DNA of 64,000 nucleotides from Parelaphostrongylus tenuis. Lineage: Eukaryota; Nematoda; Chromadorea; Rhabditida; Metastrongylidae. The notes beneath the pieces are model-generated. The model had not been told where the DNA came from and did no database searches. It worked only from the letters and a program-made list of their open reading frames with translations. Below, piece by piece: positions 9,545 to 19,319 of the stretch. The number at the start of each line of letters is the position of its first letter. The first letter of the stretch is position 1. Both the position numbers and the translations under genes were made by a program. The stretch is from NCBI GenBank assembly GCA_019055375.1, contig JAHQIW010004613.1, forward strand, positions 47,433 through 111,432. The letters run 5' to 3'.

Positions 9545-12121
9545 TTAGGGCAGGATAATTGTCGAGTCGAAAAGGTGGGCACGGAGTCGGATGTTCTTTG
9601 TCCTCTTCACTACATCTTCGATGCTCTTAAACGTTCCCCAAGCCGCTCGTTTCCTCCTGCTCAACTCTGGGGCTAGGTCGTTCATCATGTTGATTTCACG
9701 ACCTAGATAGATGTAACTGGAGCATTCGGAAATTGTCGTTCCGTTGAGCGTGAATGGGGCATTAGAAACCCATCCGTTCCTCATGAACATTGTTTTCGTT
9801 AGATTCAGTTGAAGACCGATCTTTCCACAGGCGTTATCGAAATCAGTCAACATTCGTTCCGCTTGGCTGATGTTTGGTGTTATGAGAACGATATCGTCAG
9901 CAAAGCGAAGATGGTTTAATTGTCGACCGTCAATTTTCACTCCCATTTCGTCCCATTCTAATGTTCGCATGACGTTTTGTAGGGTGGCAGTGAATAGTTT
10001 TGGCGATATTGTATCGCCTTGTCGAACCCCTCTTCTTACGTCAATGGTGATATTGTTGTAGAATGGAGATATTCTGGTCGTGAAATCTTTATAAAGCTCA
10101 CGAAGGATCATTATGTACCGAGTAGGGACGCCCTGGTTATCCAGAGCCTCTATAACCGCTTCTGTTTCCACTGAATCAAAGGCTTTCTTCAGATCGATAA
10201 AAGTGAGACAGAGTGGTTGTTTGTACTCTCGCGAAACTTCAATGAGTCTTGTGATCGTGTGGATGTGGTCTATGGTACTAAATCCTTTTCGGAACCCTGC
10301 TTGTTCGCATGGCTGTCCTTCGTCCAGTGTTCTGTCAATCCTGTTCAGGATGACTCGAGTAAAGAGTTTATAGACAACGGACAGCAAGCAGATTGGGCGA
10401 TAATTGCCTATGTCGTGAAGGTCTCCCTTTTTGAACAACAATACGGTCTTGCTGGTTTTCCATTGAATAGGGACCTTGCATTCTGACAGGTAGCGAGTGA
10501 AGAGCCGAGCCAGGGTGTTGATGAGAACTGGCGGCAGGTTCTTCAGGTGTTCTGGTCTAATCCTGTCTGGACCGGGTGTTGTTCTGTTTTTCACCGACGA
10601 TATAGCATGTCGGATTTCGGAAGGAAGGACCGGTGGAACGACATATTTGTCCTCTTTCAATTTATATGACGGTAAGAGAACATGGCTAGCGAAGAGATCC
10701 GAGTAGTATTGGTGGATGATTTTCTCCATAGCCCTTCTGGAAGCTGTAAGTGTCCCGTCAGGGTATCGGAGTGCAATCATCTTGGTCTTATAGTTGGCGA
10801 AGCCTCGCTGGGCTTTGCGAATGCTCTTCCCAGCTTCTGCAGCTTCTGCCATAACTGCTGCTCTTCTCTCTTTGAGGTCTTCTTTTATCGCTTCTCTGCA
10901 TCGTTTCGCAAGTTCGGACGTAAGGTTTCGGTTGCCTGCAGCTCGTGCGATTCCACGTTGACGTATCAGCTCGAGTGTCTGCGGAGACAAGCGTCTCTTC
11001 GTGACCTTAGGACTCTCGGCTTTTTTAGCGCTAACGTGAAGATATTCAACGAGTCGATCGTATTCTTCGTCGATGTTGTCGACAACGGTATCTTCCCAAG
11101 AGCCGACTAATGATTTGAATACATCCCAGTTTATGGTAGTTCTGGGACTTCGTTGTTTGAATTTAGCGGCTTTCTCTCCTCTCCTCGAAAATCGGAACGT
11201 TGCGCGAAGGAGGCGATGGTCTGATCCCGTGTAGAACTTGGGAACAACAGCGACGTCGGTCAGGCAAAACCTTCGATTTACTATGATGTGATCTATTTCG
11301 TTATGGTACTCTCCATTGGGAGACTCCCACGTCCATCGCTGAGAAAGAGGCTTTTGGAATTGCGAGTTACCATGGATGGTTTGGGTCGTCATGATAAACT
11401 CGGATAGCCTCTCACCCTGTTCATTCCATTCTAGTCCGTGGGTCCCTATGTGACGTTCTTCAGACGTTCTTCTAGGTCCAATTTTTGCGTTAAAATCTCC
11501 GACAATGACCTTGAAGAATGTATGATCTTCTCTGAAGAATTTTTCGAGGTCTATATAGAACGCTTCGACTTCGTCTTCGTCATAGCTTGATGTTGGTGCG
11601 TTAGCAACGAAGATGGTCAAATCCGGCATAGAACCACATCGTTTCAACCGTAATCGTCCGATACGGGTTGTTAGTTGTTCGAATGAATCAATTCTCACGG
11701 TCAAATTCGATTTGACGAGGACGCCAACGCCACCGACACCTCTGCGATCGCATGTTCCAAGGAACAGTTCTTCTCCGGTGTCATAGACAGCGTGAAAAGG
11801 ATGGCGCCTTCTCGTCTCAGCCAAGCCAATGACGTCGTACCTTATTCTTGTTGCTTGAATCAATAGATCTTCTACAGCGGATTGTTGAGCAAGGGTTCTT
11901 GCGTTGTAGGTACAGATCGTCATTTTAGTCCGTTTCGATCTTGGCAACCTAGTTCGGCCCTGAGATTTTAGCAGCCTCTCCGTACTCGTCCTACCTGGCG
12001 CTGCCATACCAGGGGTTCCTTCGGGGTTAGGGGAATGAGGCCCATATTTGTTACTGTTTTTGGCATTTTGATACCCAACGTGTAGCTTGCCAGGCTTTAA
12101 ACGTGGGGGCTGAGTACTCAC
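9545..12121 (-). CDS. RTE polyprotein: apurinic endonuclease plus reverse transcriptase (3'-disrupted)
   Basis: The uninterrupted frame has 858 codons. The endonuclease domain spans about residues 67-320, with TYNARTL (71), LAETRR (100), VGDFNAKIG (207), NEIDHIIVNRR (274) and the catalytic SDHRLL (300). The reverse transcriptase spans about 500-830: TPGPDRIRPEHL, YRPICLLSVVYK, FIDLKKAFDS (block A, 641), GVRQGDTISP (block B) and FADD (block C, 740), then LNLTKT and YIYLGREI. All key residues look intact. The frame opens at a GTG; ATG codons at residues 39 or 67 are likelier starts. Against the other copies one G is missing near 9553, so the frame ends early at ILP. The product would nick DNA and reverse-transcribe its own RNA in cis. 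Confidence 0.93.
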   Translation of the reverse strand: MSTQPPRLKPGKLHVGYQNAKNSNKYGPHSPNPEGTPGMAAPGRTSTERLLKSQGRTRLPRSKRTKMTICTYNARTLAQQSAVEDLLIQATRIRYDVIGLAETRRRHPFHAVYDTGEELFLGTCDRRGVGGVGVLVKSNLTVRIDSFEQLTTRIGRLRLKRCGSMPDLTIFVANAPTSSYDEDEVEAFYIDLEKFFREDHTFFKVIVGDFNAKIGPRRTSEERHIGTHGLEWNEQGERLSEFIMTTQTIHGNSQFQKPLSQRWTWESPNGEYHNEIDHIIVNRRFCLTDVAVVPKFYTGSDHRLLRATFRFSRRGEKAAKFKQRSPRTTINWDVFKSLVGSWEDTVVDNIDEEYDRLVEYLHVSAKKAESPKVTKRRLSPQTLELIRQRGIARAAGNRNLTSELAKRCREAIKEDLKERRAAVMAEAAEAGKSIRKAQRGFANYKTKMIALRYPDGTLTASRRAMEKIIHQYYSDLFASHVLLPSYKLKEDKYVVPPVLPSEIRHAISSVKNRTTPGPDRIRPEHLKNLPPVLINTLARLFTRYLSECKVPIQWKTSKTVLLFKKGDLHDIGNYRPICLLSVVYKLFTRVILNRIDRTLDEGQPCEQAGFRKGFSTIDHIHTITRLIEVSREYKQPLCLTFIDLKKAFDSVETEAVIEALDNQGVPTRYIMILRELYKDFTTRISPFYNNITIDVRRGVRQGDTISPKLFTATLQNVMRTLEWDEMGVKIDGRQLNHLRFADDIVLITPNISQAERMLTDFDNACGKIGLQLNLTKTMFMRNGWVSNAPFTLNGTTISECSSYIYLGREINMMNDLAPELSRRKRAAWGTFKSIEDVVKRTKNIRLRAHLFDSTIILP

Positions 12122-12436
12122 GAGTAGCTTGCCAGTCTTTCTCGGAGGAGCGGGAGGAGCTTATTTGTTGGAGGCGACTCCTAACCGCCTCCCATGTACT
12201 TCCCAGCCACTTGATTGCAGGCTTTTGGCCGACTTGACTCGCAGAAATAGAGTTTTTGTCAAGTCGGCGCTGCAGAAGCAGGGAGCTCGTCCCCTGAATC
12301 CACCTGCGTCTCTGGGAAGCACACGGTCGCTTTTGGTTCGCGTTTTATTCCCCTATCCACCACCTGGGGACGCGCCTCGTGCCCTCGCGACTAATCGGGC
12401 GGGTTCCCTCAAAGAGGGAGGTCCGTGTTTAGGTTT

Positions 12437-12775
12437 ACATAGGGCACAAAAACACAACAACAACGATTTTGATGTGACTGTCACAATCCTAGCGCAGGAA
12501 TCAAAAACATCCACGCGCAAGGCTCTTAAGGCATTTTGGATAAACGCCCAAAATCCCGAAATGAACCCGAAGGACGAGTTCGTCACCATCACGCGAGATT
12601 TCGCGTCCTTTCTCCGTTTGGTCTTCTAACTTGACCTAGGCAGCATATAAATAAGACCATCCGAATCATTCAAATAGACTAATACTGCATACGCCCAGGC
12701 TCTGAAGATGGCGGGTCGCCGAAACGTCAGCCGAACTTCTACGACTAATTTACCAACCTCGCGTCAGCTAATCAA
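12437..12775 (+). mobile_element. Penelope-like element 3' end next to the RTE
   Basis: The plus-strand frame reads DFDVTVTILAQES, TRKALKAFWINAQNP and VTITRDFASFLRLVF before a TAA at about 12629. This is the usual C-terminal end after the GIY-YIG domain in nematode Penelope-like ORFs. The longer open frame that begins at 12129 is chimeric: its first 300 bases are the antisense RTE leader. After the stop come about 70 bases and then a hammerhead-like motif (12701-12730). Everything upstream of residue HRAQKHN is missing, where the RTE begins. An RTE insertion into, or fusion with, this Penelope copy is the simplest reading. Confidence 0.72.
12701..12730 (+). ncRNA. Hammerhead-like motif of Penelope element
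   Basis: CTGAAGA is followed by a GGCG/CGCC mini-stem with a three-base loop, then GAAAC. This fits the CUGANGA-stem II-GAAA core of a hammerhead ribozyme, and such motifs are known in Penelope-like elements. A convincing stem III and NUH cleavage site are not clear here, so activity is unproven. Confidence 0.45.
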
Positions 12776-13989
12776 GAGAAGTTTTCTCGATTTTAATATA
12801 AAAATTAATTATGCCAAGGTTCATGGGATGTCGAACTTTTGAATGAAATATCAATTGTATTATAACCATGACGTCACTGTAAAGTTTAGAAAACGATCTC
12901 TTTGATTCAAAACAGAACACAGTGCTCTTCTCACTTATTACAGCGCAATAAGATTTTTCTATAAACCAGGCTTGATACAGAAATCTCCATTTCTCATGCT
13001 ATTGATTGATTGATATAAGTCTAATGAATGTCTTCTAGGTAAAAAAAGCAAGGAAACGCGAGCACGTTGCACCAAATGTAACTGCAGCTCGTAGAATTCG
13101 CAATAAAATGTGGAAATTTCATAAACAATCAGGTGTCCTTCTAATTTAAAATAAGTTTACAGAAACCGCTTTAATAATATTCAATACCTTAAGACGACAA
13201 ACTTTTTTTGAAATCAAAATTTCAGTGCAGAAAAGCAAAAAATCTCCTGTGAAGTTTGAAAAATGAAGTCCGTTTTCAAAACGCTTCTCTTAGTTAGTAC
13301 ACCTTGTAATAAAAGTCTTTTCACAAAGCATACTCAGTACGAAAATCAATATTTCTAAAGCTGTCGAATGACTACAAAAACGTAAATGAAAAAAAAAGAA
13401 ACGAATGCGATATAACACCTGGAAAAGTGTTCCCTTTCATGACAATGTGGCTCTCTCGCTTGAACATAGAAGGTTGTTTGATACAAAAAAAACCCTTATA
13501 GAAGCCTCTTCTGTGACATTTCATTATTTAATGCTGATAATATGCCCTCAAAACCTCAAATGAATAAATAAATTTCTATTTTCATAGTAGTGTGTTGAGC
13601 CGAAATCACCGTCGGCTCTCCGCGAACGATATGACGGCTATGTTCGGAAAACGGCACATGTGATTTTCAAGAGGTTGAACAAATGTGTAAGTGTTAAATA
13701 TAAGAATAACCGCAATAGGATGAATTCAATGATAATAAAAACTGAAATTCAGATGCATAAGATATAATCAACAAGAACGAGAAAGGTCGAAAAATTTGTG
13801 AACAACAACCTCACACTGCCGCTCATATCTTTTTTCTTTTTGATTTGCATCGCGAAGCATGCGCTGAAACATTAATAACTAGAAAAAAGTATGTAGAAAG
13901 AAAACTTCGGGTGAAAAAAACTAACAAATTTTAACGATATTCAAAGTGGGAAGTGAAGGAATACTGACTTTTAGATTAATAGTTTTTAA
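12776..13989. other. No supported gene
   Basis: AT-rich sequence with many poly-A and poly-T runs. I see no long open frame and no repeat shared with the rest of the window. Confidence 0.4.
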
Positions 13990-14240
13990 TCTGCAACGGG
14001 GAGTTAGGTGGTTGGGACGCCATTATATGGGCTGCCGACCTCGGCCGCAGCCCTGAGTAGACTGACTGCGGCGGCGCTTAGCGTGACTCAGCACACGCAT
14101 AGCAACTCCGCTTGGACATTTCATGACTTCCTGCCGAAATCTCTTATCTCATCCGCACCGCCGCACGCGATTGCCACGTTGCGACGTGTTCAACTAAGGC
14201 AGCCATCTCAGTGCTACGCACTAGCTTTTTCTCTTAGTCA
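13990..14240. other. GC-rich island of unknown nature
   Basis: About 230 bp are clearly richer in GC than the flanks (for example GGCCGCAGCCCTGAG and CGGCGGCGCTTAGCG). The plus strand is open from 14008 for 84 codons, but without recognisable motifs or splice sites. It directly precedes a SINE-A copy and could be an unrelated repeat or a decayed exon. Confidence 0.3.
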
Positions 14241-14250
14241 AGTTGCTCAT

Positions 14251-14550
14251 TGGCGCATGTAGCGCAGTGGTTAGAGGTGCCCTGCGTCGCACACGAGGTC
14301 ACTGGTTCGATCTCGCGCTCATGGCTCACCAAGCCATCCATCCCTCCGGGGTCGGTAAATTGGTACCAGACAGGTCTCAGACTTGTCTGGGAGGATAAGC
14401 AGCACTGACTCGGTTCAGCGGGAGGCCACCGCGAGTCATTGTAAAGGCCAGAAGTGCATTCAATCACCTCAAACGAAGTTAAGAATTGAAGTCGAATGCA
14501 TGGCGCATCCCTCAGGGATTGATTAACGCCGAGAGCTTTATCCTTTTTTC
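14251..14550 (+). repeat. SINE-A copy 1 (tRNA-derived, best preserved)
   Basis: The 5' end is tRNA-like: GCGCATGTAGCGCAGTGG supplies a Pol III box A and GGTTCGATCTCGCGCTC a box B about 40 bases on. The ends of this head can pair (GAGCGC with GCGCTC). The body contains GACAGGTCTCAGACTTG and GACTCGGTTCAGCGGG, and the 3' end has GGCGCATCCCTCAGGG, then AACGCC and GAGCTTTATCC. At least five other copies are in this window. No coding capacity is seen. It is presumably mobilised by an unidentified LINE, since its tail does not match the RTE tail here. Confidence 0.85.
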
Positions 14551-14895
14551 TTTTTACCTTGAAACCGTATGGAGACTTCACGGACGCGAGTTTAGAGGTA
14601 AATTATTAATATATGAATAGATTTTCATTTCTTGCCACAGCAAATATTGCAAATGGAAATGGGTTCTTGGTTTGGAATAAAGTTCACTAGAGGAAGAAGT
14701 GGACTTTGAGCAACTACTACTCCAAAACTCATGAAGAAGATGGAAACGCGAAAGGCGATGTGAGCAGTTGTCATTGAAAGAACTGGTAATTTCTCAGTTT
14801 TACTTTTTATATTTTCTGCCAATTTTTTTTTTCGATAGTTCAAGTACAGGTGGCGCCGGAGTGGTTGTGATGACCGTCGCAGAGCTAGCTCCAGC

Positions 14896-15144
14896 TCAAC
14901 TCTTTCCGGCACTTAGTAACAATGCCCTATAGAACGCCTCAGCCAGGCTGTTCTTTAGATTGCATGCAGATTCGTTCAAACAGTATTTTGCCTCGTTCAA
15001 GAAGAACACGAAAAGCGAATTGATTGCCAGAAGTACTGGGGTTCCCAAAGTAAAGAAAAGTACTATATGACGGATCAAATAAAGTGCTAAAGTTTGAGTA
15101 CATGACTCCACTTCCACAGGGTTGCCCAATATGTGTAGGCGCAT
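14896..15144 (-). repeat. Repeat R1 copy 1, with short open frame
   Basis: A roughly 200-bp sequence recurs in diverged form at 42.24-42.49, 54.04-54.30 and 56.84-57.11 kb. In the shared frame it reads PVLLAINSLFVFFLNE and then NESACN. The other copies have FPVLLALNSLF and FPVFLPFNSFLVFFLN. The 82-codon frame is hydrophobic around its middle. It may be a piece of a transposon ORF or of non-coding repeat that happens to be open. I do not recognise the family. Confidence 0.5.
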
Positions 15145-16744
15145 GGTGATTGCATTGCGGCTACCTATACTTTAGCGTCATCGACGAATTCATGATTAAA
15201 GTATCGGCTCCCTGTGGAGATATGCTGTCCCATCAATATCTAAAGCATTTTTGGTTGATTTGTTTCGAATAAGAAATCATGAAAGCAAGCCTCTTCTTAA
15301 CCTTATGCTTGAAAAATTCATAGACCGCAACTCTCCACTAGCTTCGAAGTATCCTGGAATGACTGTTGTTTCTCGTTGCTTACGTCCATTATTGTTTCGG
15401 ATTAAGAAAAACTTACCTGTTTTTTCAGTAACCTATTAAATGATTGTTCTCATGCTTTTTCAATTATATAAAAGCATCACAGGCTCCTCTTTCATAGTCC
15501 ACCTGATGGCACTGCGCCTGCAGTGGTTATTGTGGAAAATACCTCCAGCGACTTCCCGACGAGCAACTGATTAACTAAAGCCCGTTGCTTGCTCAAATGA
15601 TCACATAGGAATGCTGCTATTATGGTCTTTAGTGAAACCAAGTAGAACTAGGGTCAATAAAAGGCTACTTCTGAGTGTCAGTAATGCTGATGATAACATA
15701 ATCTAGTAGTAGTAGAGTCTCCAATAATAATAGGACTATAGATAATATAATGATAGATCTAATAGAGAGCCTTTGATCTATGTCTGAAAGACTAAAACAT
15801 CTTATATTCTATGAATCATCTTTCTCCACATCAGTACCACTGCTTCACATCGAGTGCAATGAAAGAGGTGAGAAAAATTTTACAAATTCTTTCGGAACTG
15901 GTTACTATAATGAGCATCTCAACGGTACTTTGTCGACGAAGAGATCTATTCCTCAATGTTCGACTTGCGATACAGAGCATAGAGAGAGGCACATCTGCAG
16001 GATCCCATAGTATCACTGCCAACTATCTCTAAGTTGAAAGACTCAAACTTCACGTAGTTCACGCAGGTAAAAGAATATTTTATCATCAGAAGGAGTAATT
16101 CTCGGACCAGTGGAGGTCGCAGTGCACACTAAACCTTCTCAAGAAGCCTGTCCAGATTTATCTTCGCATATACCGTCTGATAGGGTCTATAAGTGTACTC
16201 CACATGCTATTTACAAGAACTCTCCTCCTGCACATATTAAAGGCTTTGGATGACGCGACTCCAATTAAGGCAAAGAAGATCCAATAAATATTTTGCTTCA
16301 TGGACCACATGCAAGCGGTATTACGGATTATCGAAACTGTCGCAAATGCAGTCTAGTTCTTATTATGGTTTGGTTCTAATTAAAGAGATATGCATATTGA
16401 ATTGAAATCTCATCAGATCTTCGTTTTACGAATACAACGTCATCTAAGTGAATGTTCTGACAATTCTCGAGGTTGATATGTCAGTGGCTTACGTACGTTT
16501 TGGCAATCTCGAAGCCCCATCAGTCGTGTATGGCTAACGGCTGTTACTAATTATGTAAACATTGCCTTTTAGTCAACTGGGGAGAGATGAAAGGCATGAT
16601 TGAGAACGAGCGTGTGGTTACTTCATCCACCATCGATTGACAGGTCATATGTGTCTCAACACCTCTGACCACTGCTCCATACCCTCCTCTCATGAACGCC
16701 CAGTTTCGTCAGAAATTTTGTGGCAATTCAATTTTATCTCTTGC
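15145..16744. other. No supported gene
   Basis: AT-rich. Two overlapping opposite frames at 15.8-16.0 kb are of chance length. A run of AATA/TAGTAGTAG-like low complexity lies near 15.70-15.76 kb. Confidence 0.35.
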
Positions 16745-16766
16745 TACCTGTATCACCTGTCGTCCC
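16745..16766 (-). mobile_element. RTE 3'-tail relic of 22 bp
   Basis: TACCTGTATCACCTGTCG followed by TCCC matches exactly the terminal bases of the RTE family (stop region plus GATACAGGT tail) as seen at 1795-1822 and, on the other strand, at 45120-45145. Upstream element sequence is absent. It is best read as an extremely 5'-truncated insertion. Confidence 0.7.
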
Positions 16767-16825
16767 AAAAGAGGTAACCGTCATAGACGGCGATCGAACG
16801 ATAGAGAAACGAATGAAGATTGACT

Positions 16826-16935
16826 GATGAGACCGTCAAACTTCAAACGCGTGTGTCGGGCTCTATAAGTCAGCCCTTATAAGAGACCACATGACATGCG
16901 TAGATCAAAAATGATTAATTGGCATATTGAAATTT
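16826..16935 (-). repeat. Repeat R2, copy 1 of a local pair
   Basis: It shares GATGAGACCGTCAA, CGTGTGTCGGGCTCTATAAG and CCACATGACATG with a second copy 313 bp downstream and with segments at 23.85, 38.1, 48.43 and 62.7 kb. It has no open frame of note. The family is unknown. Confidence 0.65.
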
Positions 16936-17138
16936 GAGCTGTGGTTTCAAAAAAAAACACTTGAAAGAAAGGTATGATATATTAATGATACCAACCAAGA
17001 GCAATCGAGTGTACAACGCTATGTGTTCGGTGATAAGTTCGCCGGAGGTAGAGTGCAAAATGTTCGTCGTCGCCTACTCTTGATATAGGGGACTGAACGC
17101 CTCGAGAGTATTGGCAAAAGACAAAAAGGGTTCCGCCC

Positions 17139-17248
17139 GATGAGACCGTCAACGTTGAAACACGTGTGTCGGGCTCTATAAGTCAGCCCTTATAACAGAT
17201 CACATGACTGCTTGGGTCGAAGTTGACTATCTGGCATATCGAATGAAG
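17139..17248 (-). repeat. Repeat R2, copy 2 of a local pair
   Basis: This is in the same orientation as the copy at 16826, with about 85% identity by eye over 100 bp. The interval between them is not repeated, so this is not a simple tandem array. Confidence 0.65.
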
Positions 17249-18182
17249 ATTGTTTTAGCATGACATTACCAAAGAATTTGGTCATCCCAGCACACAAATA
17301 ATGTTCTATCATCAATGTCAAAGAAAATCATGCCAATCAAAGACGTAAGTTCGTACTAATATATGTCAAGGCAACAACTCAAAAGAGAGTTTTGGTAACT
17401 CTTTTGAAGGAATACTCATTATTCTATGGAAAAACATAATATTTTCAGCATCTAGTCGCATTCTCTCGCATTCTTGGTCTATCTAATGACTGGTAAATCT
17501 TTAGTGAAAAGCTATATCGAACCCCTAGCTCAGCAAATGAAGAAAATTGAATGTAAAACATAATTTCTGTTTCGTTGCTACACCGAGGTCGTTTTCTAAA
17601 AATCATTAAAATTGCGGAGATTAAGGCTTTCGAATGATTGCAAATTATCTCGGAGAACGCTTTTATGCAGCTAGAAGGGTTTTAAGAAATCGTGTACCTC
17701 GGATAATCACGTTGCCCTTTGAGGGTCAGTTCTGTCGAAAATTACTTCTATATGGAATTTAGTGGAGAGCGCGTGGAGCCATGTGTCGTACAGTGTATAC
17801 AAATTTACTTTGTTGCGATACTACGCTGTGGGCTTGCAATGTCTTCGTCTCCCTGTGATTGACGGAATGGAGACCAGACTCGTCAAATAGGGCAAACACA
17901 TTGAAGTTACACATCCCTTGCTTCAACACAAGTGCACTCGATGTCAAACAGCTTTTTGTGCACTCTTCCATCCTCACTATTACCATCTCATGTAGTACGA
18001 ATTCAGTACGTGGTAAACTTGAAAACTTATGACACTGACCAGCCAGAAGAAATGAGCAAACTTTAGAAGCATCTCTTTTCAAAGTTTATTTAAAATTTTT
18101 CCATCTATAAGCGGATTCTTTACACTTTCAAATATTTTAAAATTCGTTCTGTTTTTCATTAATTTAGTTGGGTTGACGGTCA

Positions 18183-18407
18183 ATGTGCAAAGATGTAAAT
18201 TCAATCAGAGCTTCTACATTACGTCGCAGAAAGGAAGTTTCCGAAGAAGTCGGCAAAGCTTTTCCTCTCACTGAGTTGATCACTGTGACTACTGAGCACC
18301 AAAACGAATTGTTGAACCTGATCGTGGACGATCTGTGGAAACGGATTGAGCAGCCGACTTGTGGAATTTCACAAACGATTTGCAGTAGTGGCTCCAAGTT
18401 CTGTTAA
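18183..18407 (+). CDS. Possible coding exon, 74 codons, unknown product
   Basis: An ATG-to-TAA frame opens with MCKDVNSIRASTLRRRKE and continues VSEEVGKAFPLTELITV and EHQNELLNLIVDDLWKR. Charged and hydrophobic residues alternate as in a real helical protein, and the stretch is less AT-rich than its flanks. A possible acceptor (TTAATTTAG) lies just upstream, but the frame has a stop between it and the ATG. I do not recognise a family. It could be a single small exon, a terminal exon, or a decayed gene fragment; the antisense frame is also open. Confidence 0.35.
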   Translation: MCKDVNSIRASTLRRRKEVSEEVGKAFPLTELITVTTEHQNELLNLIVDDLWKRIEQPTCGISQTICSSGSKFC

Positions 18408-19036
18408 AATTCTGATATCTTACTAAGTTCGACTTTTGCAACCAGAAGTCTAAGTAGCAGCAAGTTTAATCCACGACGTAAAACTGCGGGTTGTCCGTAG
18501 CCTTCTTTTCGCAGAAACCGTAAAAGGAAAGAACTTCATGCTACTTCAACAATGTTCCCTTTGTTCCTTTGCTGAGGCGAATCTCAATATGTAAATCTAA
18601 CGTGCGATCAAATGTGATATAAAGTTAACTCATTCTTACTCAAATCGCTCAGTGATTAAAGACAATACATGCGACACAATCTGCTCAGAAACTTTGCTAT
18701 GTGTATTACCATTAGTCGATTGCACAACGCTAACATTGCGAGCTAACTGAGCCACTTACGATTTCAACGTTGTTAATGCGGGCACTCTCCACTCTTACGA
18801 CCTTCATCACACTATCGCTAATATTGTGATAATTGGCCTGGATATGCGTGCGTAACTCCTACGCTTTGTCCCCATCTTGGCAAGAATGGCACGACTTTCG
18901 ACAGTTCGCCATCATCCTAAACATCGTTAAGCCAAATACTTGTAAAGGATTTGGTAGGTAACAAGAAAGAGGCAGATGCAAGATTCATTTCTTATTAACA
19001 CAGGGGGTCAGTAGATCATCGTTCTCTTTTTTTCTT
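18408..19036. other. No supported gene
   Basis: I find no exon-like or repeated segment here apart from AT-rich sequence. Confidence 0.35.
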
Positions 19037-19319
19037 CTCGGCGTTGATCAATACCTGAGGGATGCGCCATGCATTCGTCTTCACTTTCTATTACTTTTGA
19101 GGTGATCGAATGCATATCTGGCCTTAAAAATGACTCGCGGTGGCCTCCCGCTGAACCAAGTCAGTGGTGCCTATCCTCCCAGACAAGTCTGAGACCAGTC
19201 TGGTACCTATTTACCAACCCCGGAGAGATGGATGGCTTGGTGAGCCAAGAGCGCGAGGTCGAACCCTTGACCGCGTGTGCGACGCAGAGCACCTCTAACC
19301 ACTGCGCTACATGCGCTCT
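19037..19319 (-). repeat. SINE-A copy 2
   Basis: A well-preserved minus-strand copy. The 3' end GGCGTTGATCAATACC lies at the left and the tRNA-like head GAGCGCATGTAGCGCAGTGG at the right. Box B reads GGGTTCGACCTCGCGCTC. The body matches copy 1 throughout, with roughly 85-90% identity by eye. Confidence 0.85.

Larger units (their letters stand above)
9240..12436 (-). mobile_element. Nearly full-length RTE-clade non-LTR retrotransposon, 3'-truncated
   Basis: The 5' end (about 12436) is defined by homology of its 5' leader with the old copy starting near 33183. The leader is about 300 bp and GC-rich. The single ORF has an apurinic endonuclease followed by reverse transcriptase, the RTE layout. 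The element stops at about 9240 inside the C-terminal coding region. It therefore lacks the last part of the ORF and the GATACAGGT-type 3' tail present in the copies ending at 1800 and 45147. Losing a 3' end is unusual for a target-primed element and points to later deletion or rearrangement. The 5' end abuts a Penelope tail. Confidence 0.92.

Noticed and set aside
10682..11110. 142-codon plus-strand frame (and its mirror at 43104-43532)
   Set aside because: It is antisense to the RTE coding region and appears in each copy only because the sense strand is conserved.
12129..12629. 166-codon plus-strand frame as a single gene
   Set aside because: Its first half is the reverse complement of the RTE 5' leader, which is also present at 33.2-33.5 kb. 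Only the last 60 codons belong to a Penelope-like ORF.
14251..14325. Functional tRNA gene
   Set aside because: Box A and box B are present, but the head is joined to a 3' body repeated at five other sites, and no proper anticodon arm is visible. It is a SINE head.
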